From JAFKFH01 sp017307375 (lineage in GTDB: Bacteria > Pseudomonadota > Alphaproteobacteria > Ferrovibrionales > Ferrovibrionaceae), in assembly GCA_965229335.1 (NCBI GenBank), contig OZ245874.1:5642001-5706000 (forward strand): a DNA stretch of 64,000 bases, in the 5' to 3' direction. Position numbers and translations under genes: made by a program. Of the stretch, positions 51,902 through 60,332 are shown in pieces. The notes under the pieces were generated by a model. That model did no database searches, was not told the DNA's origin, and saw only the letters and a program-made list of their open reading frames with translations. Position 1 is the stretch's first letter, and the number at the start of each line of letters is the position of its first letter.

Positions 51902-53796
51902 ACCATCGCGACGAGGCCGCCGCCGCCCTGTCCCGGCGCGACTGGCCGGCGGTCGAGACCGCCTGCCGCGCCGCGTTGGCCGAGGACCCCACGACGGCCT
52001 GGGCCCTGATGCTGATGGCCGAGCTGGCCTCGGCCCGCGGGCGCCATGACCTGGTACTGGCGCTGCTGGGTGAAATCCGGCGTCACGATCCCGCCTATGG
52101 CGAGGCATTGGCCCGGCGCGCGGTCGCCACCCATCTGCAGGGCCGCCAGCGGGACGCCCTGCCCCTCTACAGGGCAGCCCTCGTCTTCGACCCGGCCAAC
52201 GGCGTGTTGTGGAGCAATTGCGGCGCGGCGGCGCAAGCCGCAGGCCTGCTGGGGCCGGCACTCGGCGCCTATCGCCGCGCCACCCGTGCCGACCCGATGA
52301 ATGCCGACGGCTGGGCCAATTGCGGCGCCTTGGCCAACGAACTCGGCCATCACCGCGAGGGGGTCGCGGCGCTCGACCGTGCCGTGACCCTGGACCCCGA
52401 CCGTCTCGGCCTGCGCTACAGCCGGCTGATTGCCGCGCTGCCGGTGGTCTACGAAGACGACGAGGCGGTCGCGCATGCGCGTGCCGACTACGAGCGGGCC
52501 CTGGGAGCACTTGAACGCAGCGTCGAGACTGCCGATGCCCGACAGCTGGTCGAACTGGCCGAAGCCGTCGACCTCGCCACCCCGTTCCTGCTGGCCTATC
52601 AGGGCGAGGACGATATCGCGCTGCAGACCCGGCTGGGCGACGTCATCGCCCGCGCGATGGCGGCCCGCCGGCCGGATGCCGGCCACGACCTCGCCGCATG
52701 GGACGGCCAGGAAAAGATTCGCATCGGTTTCGTCACCAATTGCTTCAAGTGGCATTCGGTCTGGAAGATCCCGCTGCGCGGCTGGTTCGCCGGGCTCGAC
52801 CGTCGGCGGTTTGCCGTCCATGGCTATCACCTCGGTGCCGATCGCGACGCGATCACGGCGGAGGCGGCGGGGATGGCGACGAAGTTTGTCGCCGGGCCGA
52901 AACGCTTCGACGACTGGGTCGCCGCGATCCGGGCCGACCGGCCGCATGTTCTGGTCTATCCCGAAATCGGCATGGACCCGACCGCCCTGCGCCTGGCAGC
53001 GCTGCGCCTGGCCCCGGTCCAGGCGACCACCTACGGCCATCCGACCACGCCGGGCCTGCCGACCATCGACGTCAACCTGTCCTGCGAGCTGATGGAACCG
53101 GCCGACGGCGCGCGGCAGTACCGGGAAGATCTGGTGCGCCTGCCGGGCATCGGCCTGTCCTACGCGCCACCGGCGATCGTGCCCGCGGCCGTTACCCGAG
53201 CGCAGATCGGCCTGGCCGAGGGTGTGCCGGCGTTCTGGTGCTGCCAGATGCTGGCGAAGTACCTGCCGCGGCATGACGAACTGTTCCCGCTGATCGCGCG
53301 CGCCGCCGGGCCTTGCCGCTTCGTCTTCGTATCCTACCCGCGTGGCCACGCGGTCACCGCGACATTCTACAGCCGGCTGGAACGGGCCTTTGCGGCCCAC
53401 GGCCTGAATGCGGCCGACTATTGCCTGATCCTGCCGCCGCAGACGCCCGAGCGTTTCCATGGCGTCGCGGCGCTCTGCGACGTGTTTCTCGACGCGCATG
53501 GCTGGTCGGGCTGCAACACGGTGATGGAGTCGCTGCAGGCGGGCCTGCCCGTCGTGACCTGGCCGGGGGCCACGATGCGCAGCCGCCATGCCGCCGGCAT
53601 CCTGGCCCGGATGGGCATCACCGAGACGATCGCGGCCGACCGCGACGACTATGTCGCCCTGGCCGCCGGCCTGGCCCGCGATCCGGCAAGACGGGCGGCG
53701 ATCGGCGCGCGGATGCGCGCCGCCGCCGCCCTCGCCTATGACGATCCCGCGGTGCTGCCGGCGCTGGCCGACGCCCTCGTCGCGCGGCTGTCATGA
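51898..53796 (+). CDS. TPR-GT41 glycosyltransferase (SPINDLY type), copy B
   Basis: A 632-residue cytoplasmic protein. TPR-like repeats occupy about residues 1-190 (ALPLYRAALVFDPANGVLWSN, AYRRATRADPMNADGWANC, GVAALDRAVTLDP). The GT-B catalytic part starts near residue 274 with KIRIGFVTNCFKWHSVWKIP and continues to DVFLDAHGWSGCNTVMESLQ and GLPVVTWPGATMRSRHA, equivalent to the nucleotide-sugar pocket of GT41 enzymes. It overlaps both neighbours by ATGA. In plants SPINDLY is a protein O-fucosyltransferase that uses GDP-fucose. Here the two GDP-fucose genes are in the same operon, which makes GDP-fucose the leading donor candidate. Confidence 0.83.
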   Translation: MNHRDEAAAALSRRDWPAVETACRAALAEDPTTAWALMLMAELASARGRHDLVLALLGEIRRHDPAYGEALARRAVATHLQGRQRDALPLYRAALVFDPANGVLWSNCGAAAQAAGLLGPALGAYRRATRADPMNADGWANCGALANELGHHREGVAALDRAVTLDPDRLGLRYSRLIAALPVVYEDDEAVAHARADYERALGALERSVETADARQLVELAEAVDLATPFLLAYQGEDDIALQTRLGDVIARAMAARRPDAGHDLAAWDGQEKIRIGFVTNCFKWHSVWKIPLRGWFAGLDRRRFAVHGYHLGADRDAITAEAAGMATKFVAGPKRFDDWVAAIRADRPHVLVYPEIGMDPTALRLAALRLAPVQATTYGHPTTPGLPTIDVNLSCELMEPADGARQYREDLVRLPGIGLSYAPPAIVPAAVTRAQIGLAEGVPAFWCCQMLAKYLPRHDELFPLIARAAGPCRFVFVSYPRGHAVTATFYSRLERAFAAHGLNAADYCLILPPQTPERFHGVAALCDVFLDAHGWSGCNTVMESLQAGLPVVTWPGATMRSRHAAGILARMGITETIAADRDDYVALAAGLARDPARRAAIGARMRAAAALAYDDPAVLPALADALVARLS

Positions 53797-54110
53797 GCAG
53801 GAAGGCGATCAAGCCGGTTGCGGCAGGCTGGACCGACGTCGTGCTGGTCTGCCGCAAGTGTTCGAAGAAGCTCGACGGCGGCTTCGGCCGGGATGGCGAC
53901 CTGCGACTGGCCAAGGCGCTGCGCCACGCCCTCGACCTGCCGAAGGATGCACGGAAGTCGCCCGTCGGAATCATCGAGACCGGCTGCTTCGACGTCTGCC
54001 CGAAGGGCGCCGTCGTCACGGTGAGCACCAGCCGCCCGGACGAGTGGCTGGTGATCCCCCGCGACACGCCGGTCGACACGATCATCGACCGGCTCGGCCT
54101 CAGGCGCTGA
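53793..54110 (+). CDS. Thioredoxin-like [2Fe-2S] ferredoxin family protein
   Basis: A 105-residue protein with four cysteines in the thioredoxin-like 2Fe-2S ferredoxin pattern: VCRKCSKK (Cys20, Cys23) and GCFDVCPKGAVV (Cys65, Cys69). Length is usual for the family. It overlaps the TPR-GT41 gene by ATGA, so it is the last gene of the glycosylation operon. Its last 11 bases overlap the convergent gene. A redox protein at this position is unexpected; its partner is unknown. Confidence 0.85.
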   Translation: MSRKAIKPVAAGWTDVVLVCRKCSKKLDGGFGRDGDLRLAKALRHALDLPKDARKSPVGIIETGCFDVCPKGAVVTVSTSRPDEWLVIPRDTPVDTIIDRLGLRR

Positions 54111-55221
54111 GCAGTCCCCGCCGCGCCAGGCTGCGCATGAGCGCGGCCGTGCCGTAGGTCCAGGGCGGGGCCGTGTCGGTCGCGGTCACCCTGTTGACCA
54201 GCGCGCCCAGCCGATCGGCGGCGATCGTCACGACATCGCCGGGATGATGAGTGAAGCCCGCGCCGGGTGCATCGCGGTCCTGGACGGGTGCAAACATCGT
54301 CCCGAGAAACAGGACGGCACCATCGGGATACTGGTGATGCGGACCGATCATCTGCGCCACCAGATCGGCGGGATCGCGGCTGATCTGGGCCAGGCTCGAC
54401 CGCCCGTCAAGGCGAAAGCCGTCGCTTCCCTCCACCGTCAAGGACAGATCGAGCTGCCGCACGTCATCGAGACCGAACCCGGCGTCGAACAGGCGCAGGA
54501 ACGGCCCGATAGCGCAGGAGGCGTTGTTGTCCTTGGCCTTGCCGAGCAGCAGGGCCGACCGTCCCTCGACATCGCGCAGGTTGACGTCGTTGCCCAGCGT
54601 GGCCCCGACGATGCGGCCGTCGGAGGCCACGGCCAGCACCACCTCCGGCTCCGGATTGTTCCAGGACGAAGCGGGGTGCACGCCGATCTCCGCGCCATGC
54701 CCCACCGCCGCCATCGGCTGGCACTTGGTGAAGATCTCGGCATCCGGCCCGATGCCGACTTCGAGATACTGGGACCACAGTCCGCGGGCGATGAGCAACT
54801 GTTTCAGTTCGGCGGCGGCCGGCGACCCCGGCCGCAGCGCGCGCAGGTCGCCGCCGATCGCGGCCGTCATCTCCGCCCGGATCGCCAGCGCGCGCGCCGG
54901 TACGCCGCGTGCCTGCTCCTCGATCACCCGCTCCAGCAGCGAGACGACGAAGGTGACGCCCGACGCCTTGACCGCCTGCAGGTCGATCGGGGCCAGCAGC
55001 CTGGCATCGGCCAGCCCGCCGATCGGTTCGCCGGCAACGCGGGCAGCCGCAGCGGGATCGCCCTGTTCGCACAGGTCGCGCATCGTCGGAAAGACATGGG
55101 TGATGTCGATCAGCTGGTCGCCGTCCAGACGGACGACCGATGGCCCGTCGACATCGGGGCGCCAGACGCGGCCGACAAGGGTTGCGCTGGCCGCGTCGGC
55201 AGGCAGGAAGGACATGCTCAT
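54100..55221 (-). CDS. Fumarylacetoacetate hydrolase family protein, long form
   Basis: A 373-residue protein of the FAH superfamily. The C-terminal catalytic half has VHPASSWNNPEPEVVLAV (metal Glu residues), GNDVNLRDVEGRSALLL, and QYPDGAVLFLGTMFAP. The N-terminal extension includes LVGRVWRPDVDGPSVV and KASGVTFVVSLLERVIEEQ, found in a sugar-acid-associated subgroup. Such enzymes dehydrate or cleave acyl-pyruvate-type or 2-keto-3-deoxy-sugar acids. It overlaps the crotonase stop (ATGA) and ends the long minus-strand operon. I take ATG 55221; ATG 55215 is the alternative. Confidence 0.85.
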   Translation of the reverse strand: MSMSFLPADAASATLVGRVWRPDVDGPSVVRLDGDQLIDITHVFPTMRDLCEQGDPAAAARVAGEPIGGLADARLLAPIDLQAVKASGVTFVVSLLERVIEEQARGVPARALAIRAEMTAAIGGDLRALRPGSPAAAELKQLLIARGLWSQYLEVGIGPDAEIFTKCQPMAAVGHGAEIGVHPASSWNNPEPEVVLAVASDGRIVGATLGNDVNLRDVEGRSALLLGKAKDNNASCAIGPFLRLFDAGFGLDDVRQLDLSLTVEGSDGFRLDGRSSLAQISRDPADLVAQMIGPHHQYPDGAVLFLGTMFAPVQDRDAPGAGFTHHPGDVVTIAADRLGALVNRVTATDTAPPWTYGTAALMRSLARRGLLSA

Positions 55222-55988
55222 CGCCGGGCAAAGCGGGGGGCCCGCTTTTCCTTGAAGGCCGCGCGCCCCTCGGCCGCATCGGCGGTGGCAAAACAGATGG
55301 TCTGGAGATCGCGTTCGTATTCGACCGCCTTCTCGAGCGGCATGGCAAAGGCGGCACGCAGATTGAGCTTGGCCGTTTCCGCCGCGATCGGAGCGCGAGA
55401 CGCGATCGTCGCCGCCAGGGCGAGGGCGCGGTCGAGCAGCGCGTCGCCCGCGACGATCTCGCTGATCAGTCCCCAGGCCAGGACCGTCTCGGCCGTGACC
55501 GGATCGCCGGTCATGACCATCAACGCAGCATTCGATGGCCCGATCGCGTGGGCGAGCTGGGCGGTCATGCCGCCGCCGCCGATCCAGCCGAGCTTGATTT
55601 CCGGCGCGGCGAACTGGGCGTTCGGCGCCGCGATCCGGATGTCGCAGGCCAGCGCGGTTTCCAGCCCGCCGCCGAAGGCATAGCCGTTGACTGCGGCGAT
55701 CGTCGGCTTGGTCATGCGCCGGACGGCATCGCAGTAATCGGGCCGCCCGCGGAACGCCCAAGGTGTCGGATAGTCGTCGAGTTCGCGAATGTCGGAACCG
55801 GCGCAGAACGCGCGATCGCCCGCCCCGGTCAGAACGACTGCCCGCACGCCGTCATCGCGGTCGCAGATGCCGGCGAGTTCGATCAGCCGCGCGGTCATCG
55901 CCGGTGTCATCGCATTGAGCTTGGCCGGCCGGTTCAGGGTGATCACCGCGACCATGTCGCGGCGTTCGAGCAGTATTTCATCGGTCAT
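55218..55988 (-). CDS. Enoyl-CoA hydratase/isomerase with both catalytic glutamates
   Basis: A 256-residue crotonase. Oxyanion-hole regions are AKLNAMTP, AFCAGSDIREL and FGGGLETALACDIRIA. Both catalytic Glu residues are in place (GGGLE and AAPEIKLGWIGGGG). It should act on an enoyl-CoA or related thioester. It lies between a signal-less binding protein and the FAH-family gene and downstream of a CoA-transferase. An acyl-CoA intermediate is thus made, modified and then cleaved in this operon. Confidence 0.9.
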   Translation of the reverse strand: MTDEILLERRDMVAVITLNRPAKLNAMTPAMTARLIELAGICDRDDGVRAVVLTGAGDRAFCAGSDIRELDDYPTPWAFRGRPDYCDAVRRMTKPTIAAVNGYAFGGGLETALACDIRIAAPNAQFAAPEIKLGWIGGGGMTAQLAHAIGPSNAALMVMTGDPVTAETVLAWGLISEIVAGDALLDRALALAATIASRAPIAAETAKLNLRAAFAMPLEKAVEYERDLQTICFATADAAEGRAAFKEKRAPRFARR

Positions 55989-56000
55989 GGCTGTGATCTC

Positions 56001-57125
56001 TCAGATTTCGCCGCCGGCACGGCGGCTGGCCGCATAGGCATCCTGCAGGCGGGCAGGCAGATCGCGGCCGTCGCCCGCCAATGCCTCGCGGATCAGCGCC
56101 GAGGCGGCGGCCTGGAAGGCGATGTACCCGGGATGGCGCGGCCGCACCCACGCCTGTTCCAGGCTGCGCGCCGTGCCGCCGTAGAAGCCGCCCCACGCGC
56201 GATCGACCGCCGGCGAGGTCCAGGCCTCGCGACGGCTGGGCTGGCCGTCGTGGGCGGGGATGAAGCCGGTCTGCATCTCGGCGCCCATCAGCCGCCGCAC
56301 ATGATCGAGCAAAGCGGGAGCCGGCCGGCAGTGCCGACTGAAGGCGATGCCGGTTCCGCCCAACGTGGTGCCCGGCCGGCCTCCGGGCACGGCCGCAGGC
56401 GCATCGCTGAAAGTTACCGAGTGCTGCCCTGCCAACCGGGGGACGGCATAGTTGACGTAGCCGTAGACCAGTGGACAGAGCGCGAGATCGTTGCCGCCCG
56501 CCATGGCGGCAAGCAGGCCGATCGGATTCAGCGCGCGGGTAAAGGCCGGGGCCGTGGCATCGATTTGTGTCATCAGTGCGAATGCCGCCCTGGCGGTCTC
56601 GTCCGACAGGAAGCGTTCCGGATCGCGCGCGGCGGGTGGCTCGCCAAGCGCCACGGCGATCGACATGAGGCTCAGCGCGGCATGCGGCCCGGCGAGCGAC
56701 AGGCAGACCGGCACGCGTCTGGCCAGTGCCGCGACCTCGTCCCAGGTCTGCGGCGCCGGACCGTCGACGAGGTCGGCCCGCCGCGCCATCACCTGCGTGG
56801 CGGCATCGAGCGGCAAGGCCCAATAGCGCCCCCCATAGCGATAGGACGCCATGCACGGCCCGATCGTCGCCGATGCCCAGGCCGTGATCTCGTCCGCCGT
56901 GAACAGGGTATCGAGCGGCTGCAGGCAGGCCTCGGCGACCGCCTCGCCGATATGGGGATGGTCGAGCACCACGATGTCGTAGGTGGCGCACAACTCGCCG
57001 ATCGGATGCGCTTCGAAACCCTCGAGCGGCTGGCGGCTCCAGGCGATGACCGGATCGGCCGCGGCTGCGGCCGCCAGCGCGTTGTAGCCGCGCGGGTGAT
57101 CCCAGGTCAGGCCGGTCCAGGTCAC
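56001..57125 (-). CDS. Extracellular solute-binding-type protein without signal peptide
   Basis: A 374-residue protein that reads like a family 1-type sugar-binding protein from an ABC system: TYDIVVLDHPHIGEAVAEAC, YGGRYWALPLDAATQVMARR, and the hinge-side LGGTGIAFSRHC. No signal peptide or lipobox is present. The N terminus MTWTGLTWDHPRGYN enters the domain directly. The GTG start overlaps the CoA-transferase stop (GTGA), which fixes it. It may bind its ligand in the cytoplasm, perhaps as a sensor or an enzyme-like protein. Similar signal-less proteins near CoA-transferase genes occur in other proteobacteria, as far as I recall. Confidence 0.75.
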   Translation of the reverse strand: MTWTGLTWDHPRGYNALAAAAAADPVIAWSRQPLEGFEAHPIGELCATYDIVVLDHPHIGEAVAEACLQPLDTLFTADEITAWASATIGPCMASYRYGGRYWALPLDAATQVMARRADLVDGPAPQTWDEVAALARRVPVCLSLAGPHAALSLMSIAVALGEPPAARDPERFLSDETARAAFALMTQIDATAPAFTRALNPIGLLAAMAGGNDLALCPLVYGYVNYAVPRLAGQHSVTFSDAPAAVPGGRPGTTLGGTGIAFSRHCRPAPALLDHVRRLMGAEMQTGFIPAHDGQPSRREAWTSPAVDRAWGGFYGGTARSLEQAWVRPRHPGYIAFQAAASALIREALAGDGRDLPARLQDAYAASRRAGGEI

Positions 57126-58315
57126 GATGCCGCCTCCGCGACGACCCCCGCCCCGACCAGCGCGTCGATCCGCGCCTCGTCGTAGCCTGCGGCGCGCAGG
57201 ATGGCGCGGCTGTGCTCGCCGGTCAGCGGCGCCCCGCGGGTGACCGCCGCCGGGCTGCGCGAAAAGCGGATCGGGAAGCCCGGCGTGCGCACCCGCCCCT
57301 CGGTCGGGTGGTCGTACTCGACGAACGTGCCGTTATGGGCGATCTGCGGGTCGGCCGACAACTCGGCATAGCCGTAGACCGGCCCGGCCCAGATACCGTT
57401 GGCGGCGAAGAGGTCGAGCCATTCGCGCGAACTGCGGGTCTTCAACCGTGCGCGGGTCCGGGCGAAGATCTCGTCGCGGCGCGACCAGGAATCGACCTCG
57501 TCCTCCATCGTCGCGAAGGCGTCGTCGCCGATCAGTTCGCCCAGCTTCTTCAGGGGCGGAAAGGCCAGCACGATATAGCCGTCGGCCGTCGCGAAGCTGC
57601 CGTAGGGCGCGCGGATATAGACATGCGCGTGCGGTTCCGCCGACCGGGCCTGCGGCCGGCCACCGACGGTGAAGACCGACAGTTCCTGCATCTGCAGCGT
57701 GGTGATGGCATCGAGCATGTTGACCTGGACCAGTTGGCCCTCGCCGGTCCGCTCGCGATGCAGCAGCGCGGCCAGCGCCCCTTCGAAGGCGGTATAGGCG
57801 GTGACGGCGTCGACCAGATATTGCCCGGCGGCGTTCGGCGCCTCGCCTTCGCGCCCGGCCGACAGCATCGCCCCGGACATCGCCTGCAGCAGCAGGTCCT
57901 GCCCAGGCCGGTCGACATAGGGACCGGTCTCGCCATAACCCGACATCGAGACATAGACCAGCCGCGGGTTGATCGCGGCCAGGCTGGCATAGTCGACGCC
58001 GAGGCGCCCGGCGACACCGGGGCGGTAGTTCTGCAGGAAGACATCGGCCTCGCGCACGAGATCGAGCAGCACGGCGCGCCCTTCGGGGCTTTTCAGGTCG
58101 ACCGCGATCGACCGCTTGTTGCGGTTCAACGACAGGAACGACACGTTGATCCGGTTGCCCCGCGCCCCGCCGGCCGAGACATGGCGCTGCCATTCGCCGG
58201 TCACCGGCTCGACCTTGATCACATCGGCGCCGAGATCGCCCAGACGCTGGGCGGCGAAAGGCCCGGCCATGGCGATGGAGCAGTCGAGGACACGATAGCC
58301 GCTTAAGATGCCCAT
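57122..58315 (-). CDS. CaiB/BaiF family III CoA-transferase
   Basis: A 397-residue CoA-transferase. The family N terminus GYRVLDCSIAMAGPFAAQRLGDLGADVIKVE is read across residues 6-36. The catalytic Asp140 is in RPGQDLLLQAMSG, and NMLDAITTLQMQEL is the dimer region. It exchanges CoA between an acyl-CoA donor and an organic acid. It follows the SDR gene and is coupled to the signal-less binding protein downstream. The acceptor acid would be a product of the sugar-modifying enzymes upstream. Confidence 0.93.
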   Translation of the reverse strand: MGILSGYRVLDCSIAMAGPFAAQRLGDLGADVIKVEPVTGEWQRHVSAGGARGNRINVSFLSLNRNKRSIAVDLKSPEGRAVLLDLVREADVFLQNYRPGVAGRLGVDYASLAAINPRLVYVSMSGYGETGPYVDRPGQDLLLQAMSGAMLSAGREGEAPNAAGQYLVDAVTAYTAFEGALAALLHRERTGEGQLVQVNMLDAITTLQMQELSVFTVGGRPQARSAEPHAHVYIRAPYGSFATADGYIVLAFPPLKKLGELIGDDAFATMEDEVDSWSRRDEIFARTRARLKTRSSREWLDLFAANGIWAGPVYGYAELSADPQIAHNGTFVEYDHPTEGRVRTPGFPIRFSRSPAAVTRGAPLTGEHSRAILRAAGYDEARIDALVGAGVVAEAAS

Positions 58316-58340
58316 CGGGCGAACTCCCTGAAATTGCGGG

Positions 58341-59093
58341 TCAATGCATCACCCAGCCGCCGTCGACGTTCAGCGTCTGGCCGGTGACGAAGCCGGTACG
58401 GTCGGAGGCGAAGAACAGGATGGCCTCGGCGATGTCGCGCGCCTCGCCCCGCCGGGGCACCGACTGGTGGTCGAGGACGAAGCGGGTATAGCCTTCCGGG
58501 TCGGGATGGATCTTCTCGGCATCGGTCGGGAAGGCGCCGGGGGAAATGCAGTTGGCGGTAATGCCGTCGGGGCCGAATTCCCGGGCCCAGGCACGCGTCA
58601 ACCCGACCAACGCACCCTTCGAGGCGACATAGGGGGCAAGCTTGGCCCAGCCGCCATAGAAGGTGATCGAGGCGATGTTGACGATGCGTCCCCAGCCACG
58701 CCGCCGCATCGCCGGCAGGGCCGCCTGGACGCAGACGACCGCCGCATCGACATTCACCCGCTGCACGGCCTGATACTCCTCGATCGAAAATTCCGCGAAC
58801 GGCTTGGCCGGATAGATCGCGGCATTGTTGATCACGACGTCGAAACCGTCCTCCTCGCGGGCGATCGTCGCCAGTCGGCTGCGCAGGCCGTCGAGATCGG
58901 CCAGATCGATGTCGACGAGACGCAGCGAGCCGCTCCCGCTCCTGTCGGCGGCACGTGCCAGCCCGGCGATCTTGGCCGGATCATGATCGACCGCGATCAG
59001 CCGCGCGCCTGCGGCAAGCAGCGCCAAAGAGGTGTCGTGGCCGAGGCCGCCGGCGGCGCCGGTATAGAGGACGGTACGACCGGCGAGGCTCAT
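58341..59093 (-). CDS. Short-chain dehydrogenase/reductase
   Basis: A 250-residue classical SDR. The cofactor motif is YTGAAGGLGHDTSLAL, with Asp in VDHDPAKIAG favouring NAD. NNAA is followed by NIASITFYGG (Ser) and YVASKGALVGL (Tyr-x3-Lys). The C terminus GQTLNVDGGWVMH is typical. Its start overlaps the DUF4432 stop (ATGA). It probably oxidises a sugar or sugar-acid hydroxyl in the pathway. Confidence 0.92.
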   Translation of the reverse strand: MSLAGRTVLYTGAAGGLGHDTSLALLAAGARLIAVDHDPAKIAGLARAADRSGSGSLRLVDIDLADLDGLRSRLATIAREEDGFDVVINNAAIYPAKPFAEFSIEEYQAVQRVNVDAAVVCVQAALPAMRRRGWGRIVNIASITFYGGWAKLAPYVASKGALVGLTRAWAREFGPDGITANCISPGAFPTDAEKIHPDPEGYTRFVLDHQSVPRRGEARDIAEAILFFASDRTGFVTGQTLNVDGGWVMH

Positions 59094-60259
59094 CGCAGCG
59101 CCTCCCACCGGCCGGTCGGCTCGGGGTAGTCTTCCTCGGGCTGACGGGCGATCGCCGCGATCCGCGCCGCCGTGGCCGCGATCGCCCCGGCCCCGTCGAG
59201 GATGCGAAAGGTCGAGGTATAGCCGCGCTCCTGCCCGTGTTCGAGCACGATGAGTTCGCCGCGCTCGCGCGCGAAGGCCTTGCCGCGGACATGGTTGGTC
59301 GACGGCTCGATCCCCATGGCATACTGGCCGGCCTGGAAATTCTGCCACTGGTACTGGCAGGGAAACTCGGCCCGGTCGACCTCGACCTCGAATCCGAGGC
59401 CGAGGGCGTCGTTGACCAGAGCCACCGGCACCTTGCCCCCGCCGTCCGCCGCCATCCGATGCTGCCAGACCTGTTCGTGAAAACTCGCCTGCGGTCCCGG
59501 CAACCGGCGATACCCGACCGCCTGACGGCGATAGTCGGCGGCATGCGCGGCCCAGACCGTCTCGGCGACGGGCGCAAGATAGCGGGCCCCGTCGGCCAGC
59601 ACGGGATGACCGACGTTGATGTGGTAGCAGTACATGTGCGGCGTCGGATAGAAGCCGTGATTGACGACGCGGTCGCGCAGCACGATCTCGTTCGACCCGA
59701 CGCGGGCCTCGATACGGCGGATCAGATGCAGATCCTCGCCGAACACCGCCGATTGCTGGACCACGCCCTCGCACCACAGGACGCAGTCGTCGCCGTCCCA
59801 GCGCTCGCCATAGCCGGTCAGCCTGGCCGGGATCGTCCCGACCCGGCCATGCAGGGAATGCCGCATCCGGCCACGGGGACCGTACACGTAATGATCGCCG
59901 GCCTCCTCTTCCATGAACAGGATGTGATCGAGGCCGCAGGTGACCATCAGGCCGGAGAACGAGCGTAGCCAGCCCAGCCCCCCCTCGCCCTCGTACTCGT
60001 GCAGGCCCGGGTGGCGGAAGCCGGTAGGCGAATGCCAGCCGATCGCCGCACCCCGATAGTCGCAATCGGCGATATCCATCGCCCGATCGATCAGCACCGT
60101 GAACCGCAGCCCCGTGCCGGTGCGGAATTCCAGCATGCGGATGCCGCGCTCGACCCCGTCGCCCAGGGTCATCAGCCGCACGCCGGCGAACTGCGACAGC
60201 ATGCCGGCATGGGCGGATAGATCGCGGCGGGACAGACTCCGCCCGTAGAGCTGCACCAT
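59090..60259 (-). CDS. DUF4432 family aldose-epimerase-like protein
   Basis: A 389-residue protein of the DUF4432/galactose-mutarotase-like fold. Typical features are VLIDRAMDIADCDYRGAAIG, FSGLMVTCGLDHI, LHGRVGTIPARL and YCYHINVGHPVL. Such proteins usually lie in sugar or sugar-acid operons and are thought to isomerise or bind sugar derivatives. The ATG precedes a conserved VQLYGRSLSRRDL. It sits between the sugar-isomerase-like gene and the SDR. Confidence 0.85.
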   Translation of the reverse strand: MVQLYGRSLSRRDLSAHAGMLSQFAGVRLMTLGDGVERGIRMLEFRTGTGLRFTVLIDRAMDIADCDYRGAAIGWHSPTGFRHPGLHEYEGEGGLGWLRSFSGLMVTCGLDHILFMEEEAGDHYVYGPRGRMRHSLHGRVGTIPARLTGYGERWDGDDCVLWCEGVVQQSAVFGEDLHLIRRIEARVGSNEIVLRDRVVNHGFYPTPHMYCYHINVGHPVLADGARYLAPVAETVWAAHAADYRRQAVGYRRLPGPQASFHEQVWQHRMAADGGGKVPVALVNDALGLGFEVEVDRAEFPCQYQWQNFQAGQYAMGIEPSTNHVRGKAFARERGELIVLEHGQERGYTSTFRILDGAGAIAATAARIAAIARQPEEDYPEPTGRWEALR

Positions 60260-60332
60260 GGCCTCTCCCTCTTCAGACTGGCAATGTCGATGGCGGCCGG
60301 GCGGGCGCTATTGCGCACCGCCCGGCCGGTTG

